Shown piece after piece: positions 50,360 to 62,382 of a stretch of DNA of 64,000 bases. The position numbers and the translations under genes are program-made. Location: assembly GCF_029962835.1 (NCBI RefSeq), contig NC_080584.1, positions 77,714,862 through 77,778,861 of the forward strand, read 5' to 3'. The notes under the pieces were generated by a model. The model ran no database searches and was not told the origin of the DNA. It saw nothing but the letters and a program-made list of their open reading frames with translations. Positions within the stretch are counted from its first letter, which is position 1, and every line of letters begins with the position of its first letter. The stretch comes from Magnolia sinica (taxonomy: Eukaryota; Streptophyta; Magnoliopsida; Magnoliales; Magnoliaceae).

Positions 50360-50935
50360 CACTACAAGAAATCCCACTTTTAGCAACGAAAATTTTCGTC
50401 GCTAAAAGCCAAAATATCGTAGCTAATAAGTTTTAGCGACGAAAATTTTCGTCGCTAAATTCGTCGCTAAAACACCAGCTTAAAAGGGTTTTATCGACGA
50501 AAAATTTAAATCGCCGCCAAAGGTAATCTTTTTAGCAACGAAAAGCAACGAAAATTTTCGTTGCTAATAAAACTTCACAAGACTTTTAGGAGCGAAAATT
50601 TTCGCTGTTAAAAATATACGTTCCACTTTTAGCGACGAAAATTTCGTCGCTAAAAGAACTTCATAAGACTTACGTTCCACTTTTAGCGACGAAACTTTTC
50701 GTCGCTAAAAAAACTTTATGAGGCTTTTAGCAGCGAAAATTTTCGCGGCCAAAAATTTAAATTCCACTTTTAGCGACGCAAATTTTCGTCGCTAAAAAAC
50801 TTTACAAGACTTTTCGCTGCTAAAAATATTCGGTCCACTTTTAGCGATGAAAACTTTCGTCGCTAAAAAAAAAACTTTACAAGACTTTTAGCAGCGAAAA
50901 TTTTCGCTGCTAAAAAATATTCGTTCCACTTCTAG
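50360..50935. repeat. Left subterminal repeat array of the CACTA element
   Basis: Around ten variants of TTTTAGCGACGAAA joined to the inverse TTTCGTCGCTAAAA, spaced by unit-like segments such as 'acttcataagactt' and 'cgttccactt'. Many are direct-inverted pairs able to form hairpins. Confidence 0.92.
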
Positions 50936-51489
50936 TAATACTTACAAAACTTTTGCCTAAAAAATCAATATTCCGGCACAAAATTTCACAAAAAAAATAT
51001 TTTTCCTGATATACACCTGTTATAATATATTTCATCATATTTTTCCTGATATACACCTGTTATATAGTATAATGCATCATATTCACATTCACATTCACAT
51101 CCATATAAACCCAAACTAGTAAATCCATCCAAACATAAAAGTACATTCATCCAAACACAAACAATCTTATCCACATCACATTCATTCACGCATAAATACA
51201 TATAAGTTCGTTTATCCATCGGTGGATGTCTATGAAACAAGTGTTCCTCCCGACTCCTATGTCATTTTGGATCAAGCCCTTCATCATGGGAATGTCTATG
51301 AAACAAGGAAATTGATCGGCTCCTATGTCAATGAAACTAGGAAATTTTCATAAGACAGCTACTTGACTGGCTATGCTTGGGACGAAAGTATAGAATTAAA
51401 AATGAGTTCATTGGAACAGCATAAGAATAATTCCAATAAGAAATTAAATGATCTAGAGCAGGTTGAGGTGATCGGTCATGTGCAACAAA

Positions 51490-52067
51490 GACTAGAGAGC
51501 TCCAGCAAGGAATAATGATAGGAGTTGAAAGGCCTCAAAAAGAATATGACAGGAAGACCTAAAAAGGTCTTGGATCAAGGTGGTGAGGAAGTATATGAAG
51601 GCTTGTTCAGTTGCATAGCATAGAGCCTTAGGATTGATTGGTGAAATGAGATTCACAAAGCTGACCCAAATACCTGAGGGAAGGCTATGATGATGACGAT
51701 GATACACACGAGGTCTCATGTGCAACTAGTTGGACTATTGGTTATTGACCAACCAGCACATAAGATTCAATGTTTCAAGCGTGTCTAACATCCAACCAAT
51801 CAAAAAGGTTGGCACCTCCATGAAAACACCTGATGCAAATTTCAGGTTGATCAAATAATCAAGTAGGCCAAACCACAAAAAACAATGGACAACCGCTCAG
51901 CCGATCCAAAGTACATGTGTGGCACATCTGATGAGTGGATATACCCGATTTATGTGCTAGGTGATCTTCATGGCCGGACCAACCTATTGGAGGGGGTGAA
52001 TGTCATACACATGATACATTGACAATTATGCACTAGGACCATAACTTAGCAAATGTAGGAAACTAAC
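51490..52067. other. CACTA interior, no recognised gene
   Basis: Between the left array and the captured polymerase exons there is no convincing protein. A 77-codon reverse frame (51492-51725) shows no motif I know. Confidence 0.4.
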
Positions 52068-52574
52068 CTGATTAGAGCTTTGCAGCCAATGCAACAAAGT
52101 TGTTTCTTAGCAAATTTCATGATACCGCTGTTTGAAGGAATTGAAATGGAAACTGATCTTGTGTGGCTGCCATGGAGAAGTTCCTTTTCCGCATTCTTCA
52201 GAATGGGATCAAATATTCTCAAAAGCGGCTGTAACATGGAAAATACTCAATAACCAGGTCAATCAAAGAAAGTAGTGAAGTAAATCTTGAAGGAAATACC
52301 AAATAACACCTTGCTAATTTGATTTTCGAGATAGTAATGGGAATCAATTGGAATGTTATTCTCTAGCACGAAGATAGGATCCTCCGACCTTTCATAAGCC
52401 TGTTTCATTATGAACCAGTGGATTTGAAAGCGTTACCAACGAACACAGAAAAAAAACAACTCACAAAGAACAAGCATCACATAACCAACTACCTTGGCAC
52501 CTTTTGCAGCTTTAATAATAACATACGGAACACGATCCCCAACATTTGGAGCAGTGGCAGCATCCCGCTTTTCA
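52068..52574 (-). pseudogene. POLD1: Captured exons of DNA polymerase delta catalytic subunit
   Basis: Three reverse-strand exons. 52574-52493 encodes KRDAATAPNVGDRVPYVIIK to GAK (right edge approximate, donor GTAGTT). 52400-52310 (91 bp, acceptor AACAG, donor GTGTTA) encodes [20 protein letters not shown] to QISK. 52228-52068 (161 bp, acceptor TACAG, donor GTTAGT) encodes PLLRIFDPILKNAEKELLHG, then HTRSVSIS, KFAKKQL and CIGCKAL at the start of the first C-terminal cysteine cluster. These blocks are the conserved C-terminal part of eukaryotic polymerase delta large subunit. Frames are open and introns retained, so it was captured as genomic DNA. Only a fragment is present. Confidence 0.9.
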
Positions 52575-54460
52575 TGACAACCACACAAGCAGAAAATAAG
52601 AGCATGCAATAAAAGAAAATAAAAATGCATCTTGCTGTAAGAACAAAGATAGGAATGACATCCAATTTGTTTAAATAAATACTGATTCGAAATCATGAGA
52701 ACAATTAGCTGTACTTTATCAGAGACCAGATTTCAATATTAAAAAAAGAGCAAGAAGATGAGCATGAAGTACTAAGATGGGAAGCATAGGGTAGAGATCC
52801 TCTCATCCATGCATCTCCTAAATTAGAAAGTGGAGTTGGTTTTATGCTTGTTTTGGGGTTAGAGGAATGTGGAAAAAGTTATCATGTTTAAGTTTGGTCA
52901 GATACATGTAAGAAGTTACCTGACATGGATTGAGTTCAGGAAATGACTATGCCACACATCTACAGGCATGCTGATCAAGATATGGTGTAATAATTGCCTC
53001 AGCTTCCAATTGTCACATGGATCATGTCTTCCACTACAGTTTTATTCCATTTATTCCTATTTTCTCTCACAAGTCATATATCATGAACCATGAACAGATT
53101 GGTTTCTTATTTTATGTCGAAGCATCAAACCACTAGCCCTTCAAGATTGTGGATTTTGGTAAATTATAAAGTGAAATATTTTACTAAAACTTATTTATAC
53201 TCAAATCTTTAGTTTCCAATTTCAAGGATCCAAACTGCTCATAAAGAGGGTTTCTATAAATGGGCCTGCATGTCTAGAATCTAGATATGTTTTATGCAAG
53301 AATCGCATGACAATTTTACAAAGTTTTTAGTTGATTGTATTCATATTAAATAAGTTTTGATGGTGTTAGCACCAACTCAAACCCTCAACCTTGGGGCCTA
53401 TTGAGCCATTACATGGAACAACTAAGCAAAGGTTTGGAGTAAACAAGAAAATATTAGGAAACGCGCCATTCATATTATATAAATAAGAAAAACTTTAGGG
53501 GCTGTTTAGTTTCGAGTGAATGCTATGGTATGCCATGGTACTTCTTTTTCTTGAGTACTAAGTCACAAGTATGAAAAGAAATCAAGTATTAAATACAAAA
53601 TATAATTATCATTAATAAATACAAAAAAACCTAGTGTACACTATGACGCTACATAGGCTGCGACCCCTATAGCATACGCCACAAGGGATTTACGCTATTT
53701 GCTAACTTTAGCATCGTAGCTACTACGCTACGACACTATTCAAAACAGTGGTGTGGACACAACTGATAGATTTGCAGGTTATCTTACCAAACAGATTGAT
53801 TAGCAAATCACCCAAAGAACCTGCAAAAAAATCACTTCATGTGGCCTATAGAATCACTCTCAAACAAAGTCAAGAAAAGGACGAGTTCATGAAAAACTAA
53901 GCAAAGTTTTGTTAAATGAATGATACATATCCCATGATCAACTTCCTCCTCTTTTAACTCTCTAGTTCCGAATCAGTGTCTAATATTTGTTCTCGGTTAT
54001 GTAGTAAAGGCCTATTAACAAAATAATTCCTAGTCAAAACTCATAATACTACTCATTACACATAATCCGGATACAACTCACAGTAAATAAGTTAAACGCA
54101 TTTAGGTGGTATGATTGTTTTGCCCACAATACATGTTAGGTCAAGGATCTGTTACAAGACTTCAGCAACAGTTCCAAAGCATTTCAGCAGCATGATTGCT
54201 TCAGTCATCATACATGTTAGGTCAAGGATCAGTTACAAGAAGTCAGCAAAAGTTTCAAAGCATTTCAGCTCATCACTTTTTAAAAAACCAATCTGCACAG
54301 AACCATTGCTTCCTGAATTCCCATGAGCAACACACCAAAAACTGATCTAGTTTCTTCCTCTCTTTTTATAAAAAAAAAAAAAAAAAATCGTTGAGACAAT
54401 CTGAAAATTCTTGCCAAGTTTTAAGTTATATATATTGCAAAGTTCAAAAGGAGAACTTAC

Positions 54461-54930
54461 CATAGGATCCATTTCATATTCAAGTGGCTCTAAAATGAAA
54501 TCTTCATCTTGGATTACTCCATTCACCATCAATTTTCCATCACAAACCTATCAAAAGGCAAAACACATGCATGTCCGATGCTTAGCATTAGAAAATGAAG
54601 TATGGAATCAAATGCATATTGAATCATTCTTGATCAATGAAAGTGATTTTAAAAAAATTAGCTGGAGGGGAAACTCACATCGACAAAGTCCCCTACCTTG
54701 GCGACAACTCTTTTGATAAAGATATCACCTGAGCTGAAACCCTTTTCCTGCACATAGTGGTATCATGATCATAATTATAGGGTCCTAGTCATGCATATCA
54801 TTCCATTGGCAACAACTGCTACTTAAGATGTATTGCAGTTTGAGATTAAAAAAAAAAACATATCTGCAGGGCAGGAGGAACCTTGAAAATCACTGTCTGT
54901 GACATCTGGATTGTTAAAATAATAAGAAAC
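54461..54930 (-). pseudogene. Captured exons of a plastid type I signal peptidase (thylakoidal/chloroplast processing peptidase-like)
   Basis: Three reverse-strand exons. 54930-54864 encodes VSYYFNNPDVTD and then, after an apparent 2 bp deletion, the VIFKVPPALQ block; its donor is degraded (AT instead of GT). 54747-54679 (69 bp, GT-AG) encodes EKGFSSGDIFIKRVVAKVGD; the K of IKRVVA is the catalytic lysine in this family. 54547-54461 (87 bp, GT-AG) encodes CDGKLMVNGVIQDEDFILEP and LEYEMDPM. The catalytic-serine exon and the GDNRNNSFDS block are not seen. It is a fragment, more damaged than the polymerase piece. Confidence 0.82.
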
Positions 54931-55194
54931 CTGTAAAGTTTGCAAGGCAACACAAAAGATCAGCTCCAAGATATTTAAAGGGGAAAAAATATCATCCAGA
55001 TGAGCAAGATCTACATGATTCTGGACGATAAAAGCATCAAGTCAAGGCCATTCTCAATGCAAGAGAAGATGTTCTGATAGATATCATTAGTTTAAAGAAA
55101 GCATGATTTTAATCATTTCATCATCCACCACTGGTTTCCTTGACAATAAATAACGCTTAGTGATGTAGCTAGTGAAAGAAGACTTGCCTGCATA

Positions 55195-55278
55195 TGGTCA
55201 AACCATAAAGTAAGGCCAACAAGAGCTGCACTAGCAGACAGCTTCCTAAAATCAGCTCCCCAGTCCTTGTCTGCCACC
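55195..55278 (-). pseudogene. Exon-like piece in the CACTA element, unrecognised
   Basis: Reverse-strand open stretch encoding VADKDWGADFRKLSASAALV then GLTLWFDHMQ, near a CAG and a possible GC donor. I do not recognise the protein. Its position just upstream of the signal peptidase exons suggests it may come from the same captured segment. Confidence 0.4.
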
Positions 55279-56719
55279 CTGCATCACGGCAAAGATCACA
55301 AGGTGTCCAAAAGACAAGCCAATGTGCACAAAACAATAATGATCGGATCATGATACAATGGAAATGAGAAATTACTAAGGATGGCTTTCCAATTTGTCAT
55401 GGTTATGAGTATTCTAATCAGGACTCAGAAGGGAAAGAAGTTGGGCTTGACAATCATCTGATGAGGCAGATGTTGATGGGAGATGCCATAGAACATCTCA
55501 TTCACTTCTCAAGGCTTCCTTGGGGAAATGTTCAGGGGTGAGAAATGCAGGTTGGAAAAATTACTTGCAGAAAAATCATTATAACTTTTTCCAACAGCCT
55601 TCCAGAAGAATATTATATGATGGCGAATGTTTTTTCTGTACCAAACTCTCCTCGCAACATACTTGGTAGCCCCAACCATTCACACAGGATCAAAATTTTA
55701 CCTAACCATTTACAAGAGAAGGCCCTATAAAGCAAGTTTACTTCTCTAATGTCCAATGTCTGGTTTTTTAACTTTCATATACCCTACACTGGATGAAGTG
55801 GAGCCCCTCTCTGTTTTTATCTCATATGCAGAGGAATCTTTTTTTAACAGTTACATGCAAAGGAATCTTTTCAGAGTTTTTTCTCCGAATTTCAGGCTGC
55901 ATACTAGACATTGACTACAAATCTACCATGAAGCAACAGCCAACAGTAATGACAAAACAACAAATAAAAAGATAAATATGTGGAATTGTGCCACAAAACT
56001 CTTAAGGCATTGCACCAAAGAGGCTCTAAAGCCATCACGCCAATAGAAAATCAAATCTATGAAAGGAAACAAGAAAACTGACTCAATTCAGTCAAAATAT
56101 CATCATAGTCTACTCCAGAAGTCCATACATACAGCTCAACAAAGCCTATTGGAAAACAAAAAGTGATCTTCCCTGAACCATCTCTAAAGAACCTGGTTGA
56201 GCATTTTCCTCAAAATATGCAACTACGGAATACCACCTGACTGATATTTATGGTCATTTAATACTACCAAAGGCTTTGATTTCCACCATGTTTCTTGAAT
56301 AACAGATGCATGGGTCTTTATATATTAAGCCTATTGACAGGATCTGCTATGGTTGAAATACAACCTCTAAAAGAGGACTCAGTTGATATCAATTATTTAG
56401 AGACAATTTGCTGAAGTACCATCTACTTATAACTGTATGGTGCCGTAGATCCGTACAGCTGTGAAAACATCGAAAAGAAAAACTATGGTTATATATTTCC
56501 ATTCTAACATATCCAATTGAACTTGGGGGGTGTGAGGTCCACCCTTGAACCTCCATAGTACAGATATCCACAAGGACAGCCTGTTTGGCAAGCAATGTAT
56601 CAATGGAATTCTTTCGTTGATGAACCTGTATCTCTGGACATAAAAAATCAAACAGAAAAATGGAACAGAGTAAAAAAGAAGTCTGACATGATGTTTGTAA
56701 AAAAAAAAAAAGAATTTGA

Positions 56720-57330
56720 TAATGATTATGATTTTGGTGTAGTGCACTCTTCGACTTCAAACTGCTTGCACCCAATTCAACACTTGGGTTCTTGATTCCA
56801 GTAGACAGAAGGAAGAGCACAAGCACTTCCTGAGCTCTTACATTTTCAGGATGTGGAACTTTAACAAGCTTCCAAAGCAAGCTCACTTGAACAATGAAAT
56901 GGACAACTTAGCAAATACACAAAAACAAAAATCATAATGAACATCCTCACAAGGTTAATAATGCTGAGATTGACTTCTCAGTCTTAATGGGATACGACAT
57001 AGCATGTAAATGAGAATGACAGTTATCAAACAAGAAGTATCACCTTTCTTCTGTCTGTTTCAGGCAAACGATTCTGGCCAACTACTTTCCAAAGTTCTGA
57101 CTCAAAACTAGCCATTGGCAAGTTTTTAAGGCTTTCGAGATCATCTATAGACAACACATCTTCTAACTCCTTCCTGCATGTGTGCGGGCACACAAACAAA
57201 TGGAGCTAGATCATCTTTTACCTGAAGATATGTAAAGAAAAGGAGGAAAGCCAAACATCAATTTCAGACAAGTAAGCTTCCCCTTCCTCATGTTGAGATT
57301 TCAGAACATCAGACAGCATACCTATATACC
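56720..57330 (-). pseudogene. Exon-like pieces of an unrecognised gene captured by the CACTA element
   Basis: Three reverse-strand pieces with good protein character. About 57330-57225 encodes YIGMLSDVLKSQHEEGEAYL then SEIDVWLSSF. 57173-57044 (130 bp, acceptor TGCAG, donor GTGATA) encodes KELEDVLSIDDLESLKNLPM then ASFESELWKVVGQNRLPETD. About 56888-56740 encodes VSLLWKLVKVPHPENVRAQE then VLVLFLLSTGIKNPSVEL. They look like consecutive exons of one gene. I cannot name it. Confidence 0.55.
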
Positions 57331-57841
57331 TGAAATATGAATAAAGGCTGGACATATGTGATTCTTGCTCAAAATTATTTGTGCCAAATAGCCACAGTTT
57401 CAAGGAAAATATAATCTTAAAGACCTAAAGAACCAATGTCATTATACAACAGATTGATTTGAACCTGTAAATGGGGGGAAAGGCTAACAAACAAAAAAAC
57501 AATTTTGAAAGCATGCTAGCATTGAATAAAACCACCTTGGTAAAAATTGCTTGCTAAGGTACACCACTCATTATGACGCAACACAGATCAACAGATATTA
57601 TTGAAGAATCAAATTAAAGTACATTGCGTCCACTTCAGATATGAATCCCTAATAAATCTGTTAATTAGGGATTTTCAGATATGAATCCCCAAAAAATCAA
57701 AAAATCAGGGATTTTCGATTCTGAATCCTCAAATCCGAATCCCATACAGGCAAATTAGGGATTTCGAATCCCAAATCCAGAAATTAGGGATTTCGAATCC
57801 CAAAATCCAGAAATTGGGGATTTTCGTCAACGGTGAGAACG

Positions 57842-57992
57842 GTCAGAGAGAGAGAGAGAGAGAGAGATACCCGGTCACGGTCCACCGATCCACCGAGACA
57901 GACAGAGAGAGAGAGGATGCGCGAGAGAGAGCACCGAGAGAGACAGAGAGAGCGACAGAGAGACAGAGAGAGAGAGGGCGCGGTCGAGAGGG

Positions 57993-58041
<49 letters not shown>

Positions 58042-58125
58042 GCGCGAGGGAGAGGAGACAGAGAGTGAGAGACCGAGAGAGAGAGAGGGTGCGCGAGGGA
58101 GAGGAGACAGAGTGAGAGACAGAGG
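57842..58125. repeat. GA-rich microsatellite region in the CACTA element
   Basis: About 280 bp dominated by GAGAGA tracts with two near-identical 45-50 bp segments (about 58032-58075 and 58076-58125, 'gagggtgcgcgagggagaggagacagag'). Long Arg-Glu or Ser-Leu frames here are by-products. Confidence 0.9.
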
Positions 58126-58144
58126 AGAGTATATCTCCTTCTCT

Positions 58145-58560
58145 CTACTCGCGCTGACACCAACGCCCGTGGCTGGTTGTCGGTGTTGTGTGGGCCCCAC
58201 GATGTTGTATGTGTTTCATCCCTGCCGTCCATCTATTTTTCCATATCATTTTATGGTATGAGACAAAAAATGAGGTATATCCCAATCTCAACTGGACCAC
58301 ATTATAGGAAACAGTGTTGAATGAGCGTCGACCATTAAGTTACTTTTGGGGGCCATATACATTTTTGGATCTATCTGATATTTCTTTTTCCCATCATCCG
58401 GGCATGTATGACCTAATCAATAGATTTGATGCAAATAAAAAGTACAATGGACCTTAGGAGGGTTTTAATGGTGGATATCCAATCACTATTGTTATCATGT
58501 GGTGTGGTCCACCTGAGATTTATATACCTCTCATTTTTGGTATCAAGCCCTAATTTTTTT
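58145..58560. mobile_element. Long-arm MITE, partial copy, inside the CACTA element
   Basis: Contains the family core GTGGGCCCCACGATGTTGTATG and 'aaaaatgaggtatatcccaatctcaactgga', as in 36965-37477, but the opposite arm is missing. Confidence 0.6.
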
Positions 58561-58959
58561 TTAAAAAAAATTTATATGAGAGAACACCAACACATCTCCC
58601 ATAAATATTGTTGCTCCACAAGGACTCTTTTATTTATTTATTTAGAAATGCTCCGGTGCCTACGAACACAATTAGTTATAGTGTACCCATTTTTATTCAG
58701 AACATAGACAGTCCAAACCATTGATCAATACAGTTCATCAGGTATAATCAATATTTCAAGAACTACCATGAAAATATCACACTGATTTAGTAAATTTGAC
58801 CATTCGGTAAATGGAATTAAAAATGGACGGTCAAGATCATTTACACAAAAATAGGTCCAATCAACATTTCGATTCATCCATTTGTTAGGATTATCATGGT
58901 TTGCTTATAATTGTAAAGAATCACATTGTGCAAGTGACAATTAAAAACCCATGTAATTC

Positions 58960-59148
58960 CATTTTTTTATCATCAATTAAGCTATTTTTGAATTTACTAG
59001 AATTTATTTCTATTTTTTCTCGTGGATTCGAGGAATCTTTATGAAAAATATAGAAAAACTTCGTGGAATTGGAATAATTATCCACTTTGAGGAAGACAGT
59101 GATCGACCTCATCACGTCCATACCTGCGCCAGTTGCTATAAGGGTTTG
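58960..59148 (+). repeat. Remnant of a CRM-like LTR inside the CACTA element
   Basis: About 190 bp similar to the last part of the CRM-like LTR (compare 39670-39835), including 'ctcgtggattcgag', the region before the LTR end and a degraded primer-site area. Old relic; nothing else of the element remains. Confidence 0.7.
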
Positions 59149-59889
59149 ATAGAGAATGGTGCCCACCATACCATAGCCATCGAGGATGGGTTTAGAACTC
59201 GAAATACATCTTAGATGATGAAATAAACTGTTCATATTCTAGTGTATAATAAGAAGCATTCGCTGAACTAATGATTGTCTAGGACAGAAAATTTAGAACA
59301 TTGAGAACTAAAGATCAAATGGCTCATATTCGAATCCAAGCATGATAGGTTAGGATCAACAATGAAGCATTGCTACCATAGCATCTATGGCATGATTATA
59401 ACAAAAACAGGGGAGATCATAGTTTAGGAAGCAGAACATATTGAAAACCCACCCCAGCAACGTATGCTGATAAGGGGCACCGTGAGTTGTCAAAATCCTC
59501 ACTGCAAAATGCATGCCAAGGGATGGATGACGAAATGCATCATGGGAAGTTCTTGTGACCAGAAGCTATGTGGGCCCACAGAAATGCAGTAACAAAACCA
59601 CTTTGTTCATGATTTTCTCAAGCTCGTAATGGGATAGGGTCTAAAAATCGGGCAGGTTCAAAACTAAGTTAGGCCACTCCAAGTGAAATACTGAGAATGG
59701 AAACGTCCACCATTGAGACTTCCTAGAACCCATTATGATATTTATACATCATCTCAACCGTTAATAAGGTTATCACCACACAAATAAAACCATGGGCACA
59801 AATATCATCCCGATGTCCTGCCAAGTTTCCAATGGTGGATGTTCCATCCTGCCCGTTTTGTCTGACGTGTGGCCCACTTGAATTTTAGA

Positions 59890-60380
59890 TTTGCCTGATT
59901 TTTGAACTCTTCTATTGGCCCATATAGCTTATTACCATTGAAGCGGATTGCGTAGTGAGTAACTCACTATGAGTAAACTCTGTGAGGTCCACCATAATTT
60001 ATGTATTTTATCCTCTCCATCCGTTAATTTTAACAGATAAATTTTCGGATTGAGACTAAAAATGAGGCATATCCAATGTTCATAAGGACCACACAACAGG
60101 AACAATTGAATTGAACATCTACAGTTGAAAAATTCTTGGGAGCCCTGGAAGTTTTGGATCAAGCTTATATTTGTGTTTTAACTTCATCTATGTCTGTATG
60201 ATCTTATGAACAGGTTGGATGACAAATAAAATCACTGTGGGGCCTAGAAAGGTTTTTACGGTGGAAATTATTATCTCCATTGTTTCCAGTGATATGATCC
60301 ACTTGATCTTTTGGGCTCAACTCCTTAAATTAGACAGAAAAATGGATGGATGACATGGATAGACCAAATACATTCAGGGC
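59890..60380. mobile_element. Further MITE copy of the long-arm family, partial
   Basis: Contains 'gaggtccaccataatttatgtattttatcctctccatccg', 'aaaaatgaggcatatccaa' and on the other side 'ggatggatgacatggatagaccaaatacat', the inner arms of the same family. The outer ends are worn. Confidence 0.55.
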
Positions 60381-61194
60381 CTGTTTGGCCAAGCAGATTA
60401 AGAGGGATTAGGAGGGATGGGATGGTAAAATCCCATGATATGCCAAACGAGCCAAACAAACCCGATGAATTTGTCCCGGGATATGGCAAACCCATGGATC
60501 ACCATGATGTTTTATTATAATATATTTCAAAAAATAAAAATAAAAATACAAATTATTTATTTTTATTTTCAAAATCTTAAAAAATTTCTTATATTTTAAT
60601 TTTTTTCCTCAAAAATTTAAAAATGTTGATTTTTTTTTCCAAGAGCATCATTTTGTTTTCAAAGTTTTTTCTCAAACATTGTCAAAGTTTTTCTCAATGT
60701 CATATTTTTGCATTTTGCTCCATTTTTTTGTTCAAATCGTACCAAATTAGTGCCAATAGGTGAGAAATGCTTGATTCTTCATTTTTTTCCCACCAAATTC
60801 AAGGATTTGAACGTTAGATTTCAAAATTTGAAGGCAGGTGATCCAATTTGGGAGAAATTGGTGAATTTGATTTAAACATCTGAAGTTATTTACTGTTCAA
60901 TTTGAACTGATTAAATTGTCCAAAAAGAGTTGATTAAAGGTTCAATTAGTGGATCTCCCTAATAATTTAGTAATTTTATTTTTCACAGATAAATTTCAAT
61001 TTACATTTAAAAATAACATTTTTTTCCAAAATGTATATTTTTTTACTCTTTTAATAAAATATCATTTTTATTATAAAATATTTCAAAAAAATTAAAATAC
61101 AAATTAGAATTTTTATTTTCAAAATCTCAAAAAACTTCTCATATTATAAATTTTTTCTCAAAAATTTCAAATTTCCTATTTTTTCTTCAAAAGC

Positions 61195-62215
61195 AACATT
61201 ACTTTTAGCGACACATATTTTCGTCGCTAAAAGTATTATTAGCGACGGTTTTGGTTTGTCGCTAAAAGTCACTAAAAGTCAGGGCCAAAAGGAAAAGAAC
61301 GGAAATACAAAACACTTTTAGCGACAAAAAGTTTCGTCGGTGAAAGTAAATTTCTATTTTTTAGCAACGAAAATATTCGTTGCTAAAACTCTTAGAGGGA
61401 AAATTTTTTAAAAAGCGGGAAATTACTTTTAGCGACGCAATTTTTCGTCGCTACTAGTCAGGGCTAAGATTTTCACAACTCTTTTAGCGACGAAAATATT
61501 CGTTGCTAAAACTCTTAGCGGGAAAATTTTTAAAAGAGAGGGAAAATTATTAGCGACGGTCTTGGTTCGACGTTAAAAGTCAGGGCCAAAATTTTTGTTT
61601 TCTAGCGACGAAAATATTCGTCGCTAAAACTCTTCTACAAATTACTTTCGCTACTGAAACTTTTCGTCACTCAAAATATTATTAGCGACGGTCTTGGTTC
61701 GTCGCTAAAAGTCAGGGCCAAAATTTTCAAACTAAGATAGATGTTTTAGCGACGAAAATATTCGTCGCTAAAACTCTTCTGGAAATTACTTTCAGTAACG
61801 AAAATGTTCATCGCTAAAAAAAATTATTAGCAACGGTTTTGGTTCGTCGCTAAAAGTTAGGGCCACCTTTTTCAACCTAGAATACACAACACTTTTAACG
61901 ACTAAAGTTTTAGAGACGATATTACTTTTAGCGACGAACTGTTTCGTCGCTAAAAGTCCCATACATGATTTTTAGCTACGAAAAGTTTCGTAGCTAAAAG
62001 TAATCGTCCAAAAAATGTTTGGATCCTGTAGCGACGAATATTTTCGTCGTTAAAAGTCTCGTCCACGATTTTTAGTTACGAAAACTTTCGTCGCTAAAAG
62101 TTTCATTGCTAAAGATACTCTTTTAGCGACGAAAATTTATTTCGTCGCTGAAAGTCACTTTTAGCGACGAAAAAAAATTTCGTCGCTAAAAGTTTCGTCG
62201 CTAAAAACCCTCTTT
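61195..62215. repeat. Right subterminal repeat array of the CACTA element
   Basis: About 1 kb with some twenty variants of TTTTAGCGACGAAA and inverse, including a higher-order unit ('attattagcgacgg-ttggttcgtcgctaaaagtcagggcc') repeated at about 61228, 61548, 61680 and 61827. Confidence 0.92.
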
Positions 62216-62227
62216 CTTGTAGTGTAT

Positions 62228-62341
62228 CCAAGCTCCAACACAGGAATCTTGTTAAGATTTTGGGATGTTGCATTGAAGGAGAAGAAAAGCTGTTGATATA
62301 CGAGTACATGCCCAACAAAAGCTTGGATGTCTTTCTCTTTG
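62228..62341 (+). pseudogene. Pseudogene exon 4, second part
   Basis: 114 bp encoding [20 protein letters not shown] through [14 protein letters not shown], donor TTTG/GTATGA. With the 97 bp before the CACTA it totals 211 bp. Confidence 0.92.
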
Positions 62342-62382
62342 GTATGATCCCTCTCCCTCTGCTGCCTTATTATCCATTAACC

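Larger units (their letters stand above)
50360..62224. mobile_element. CACTA (En/Spm-type) DNA transposon, 11.9 kb, with captured gene fragments
   Basis: It starts CACTACAAGAAA and ends with the inverse (TTTCTTGTAGTG), flanked by a 3 bp target duplication TAT (50357-50359, 62225-62227). Both ends carry long subterminal arrays of TTTTAGCGACGAAA palindromes (50380-50930 and 61195-62215), the binding-site-like repeats usual in CACTA elements. I recognise no TNPA- or TNPD-like transposase in the 10 kb between. It is probably non-autonomous. The interior holds exons of DNA polymerase delta, of a plastid signal peptidase, unnamed exon-like pieces, MITEs and an old CRM LTR remnant. Removal of the element and one TAT leaves a correct 211 bp kinase exon. 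Confidence 0.94.

Noticed and set aside
50380-50930. Regular repeat-spacer look of the TTTTAGCGACG units, like a CRISPR array
   Set aside because: Units are inverted pairs with variable spacing at the ends of a CACTA element in a plant genome.
57814-58261. Long Arg/Glu-rich and Ser/Leu-rich frames over the GA repeat
   Set aside because: They are translations of a microsatellite in several frames and have no gene context.
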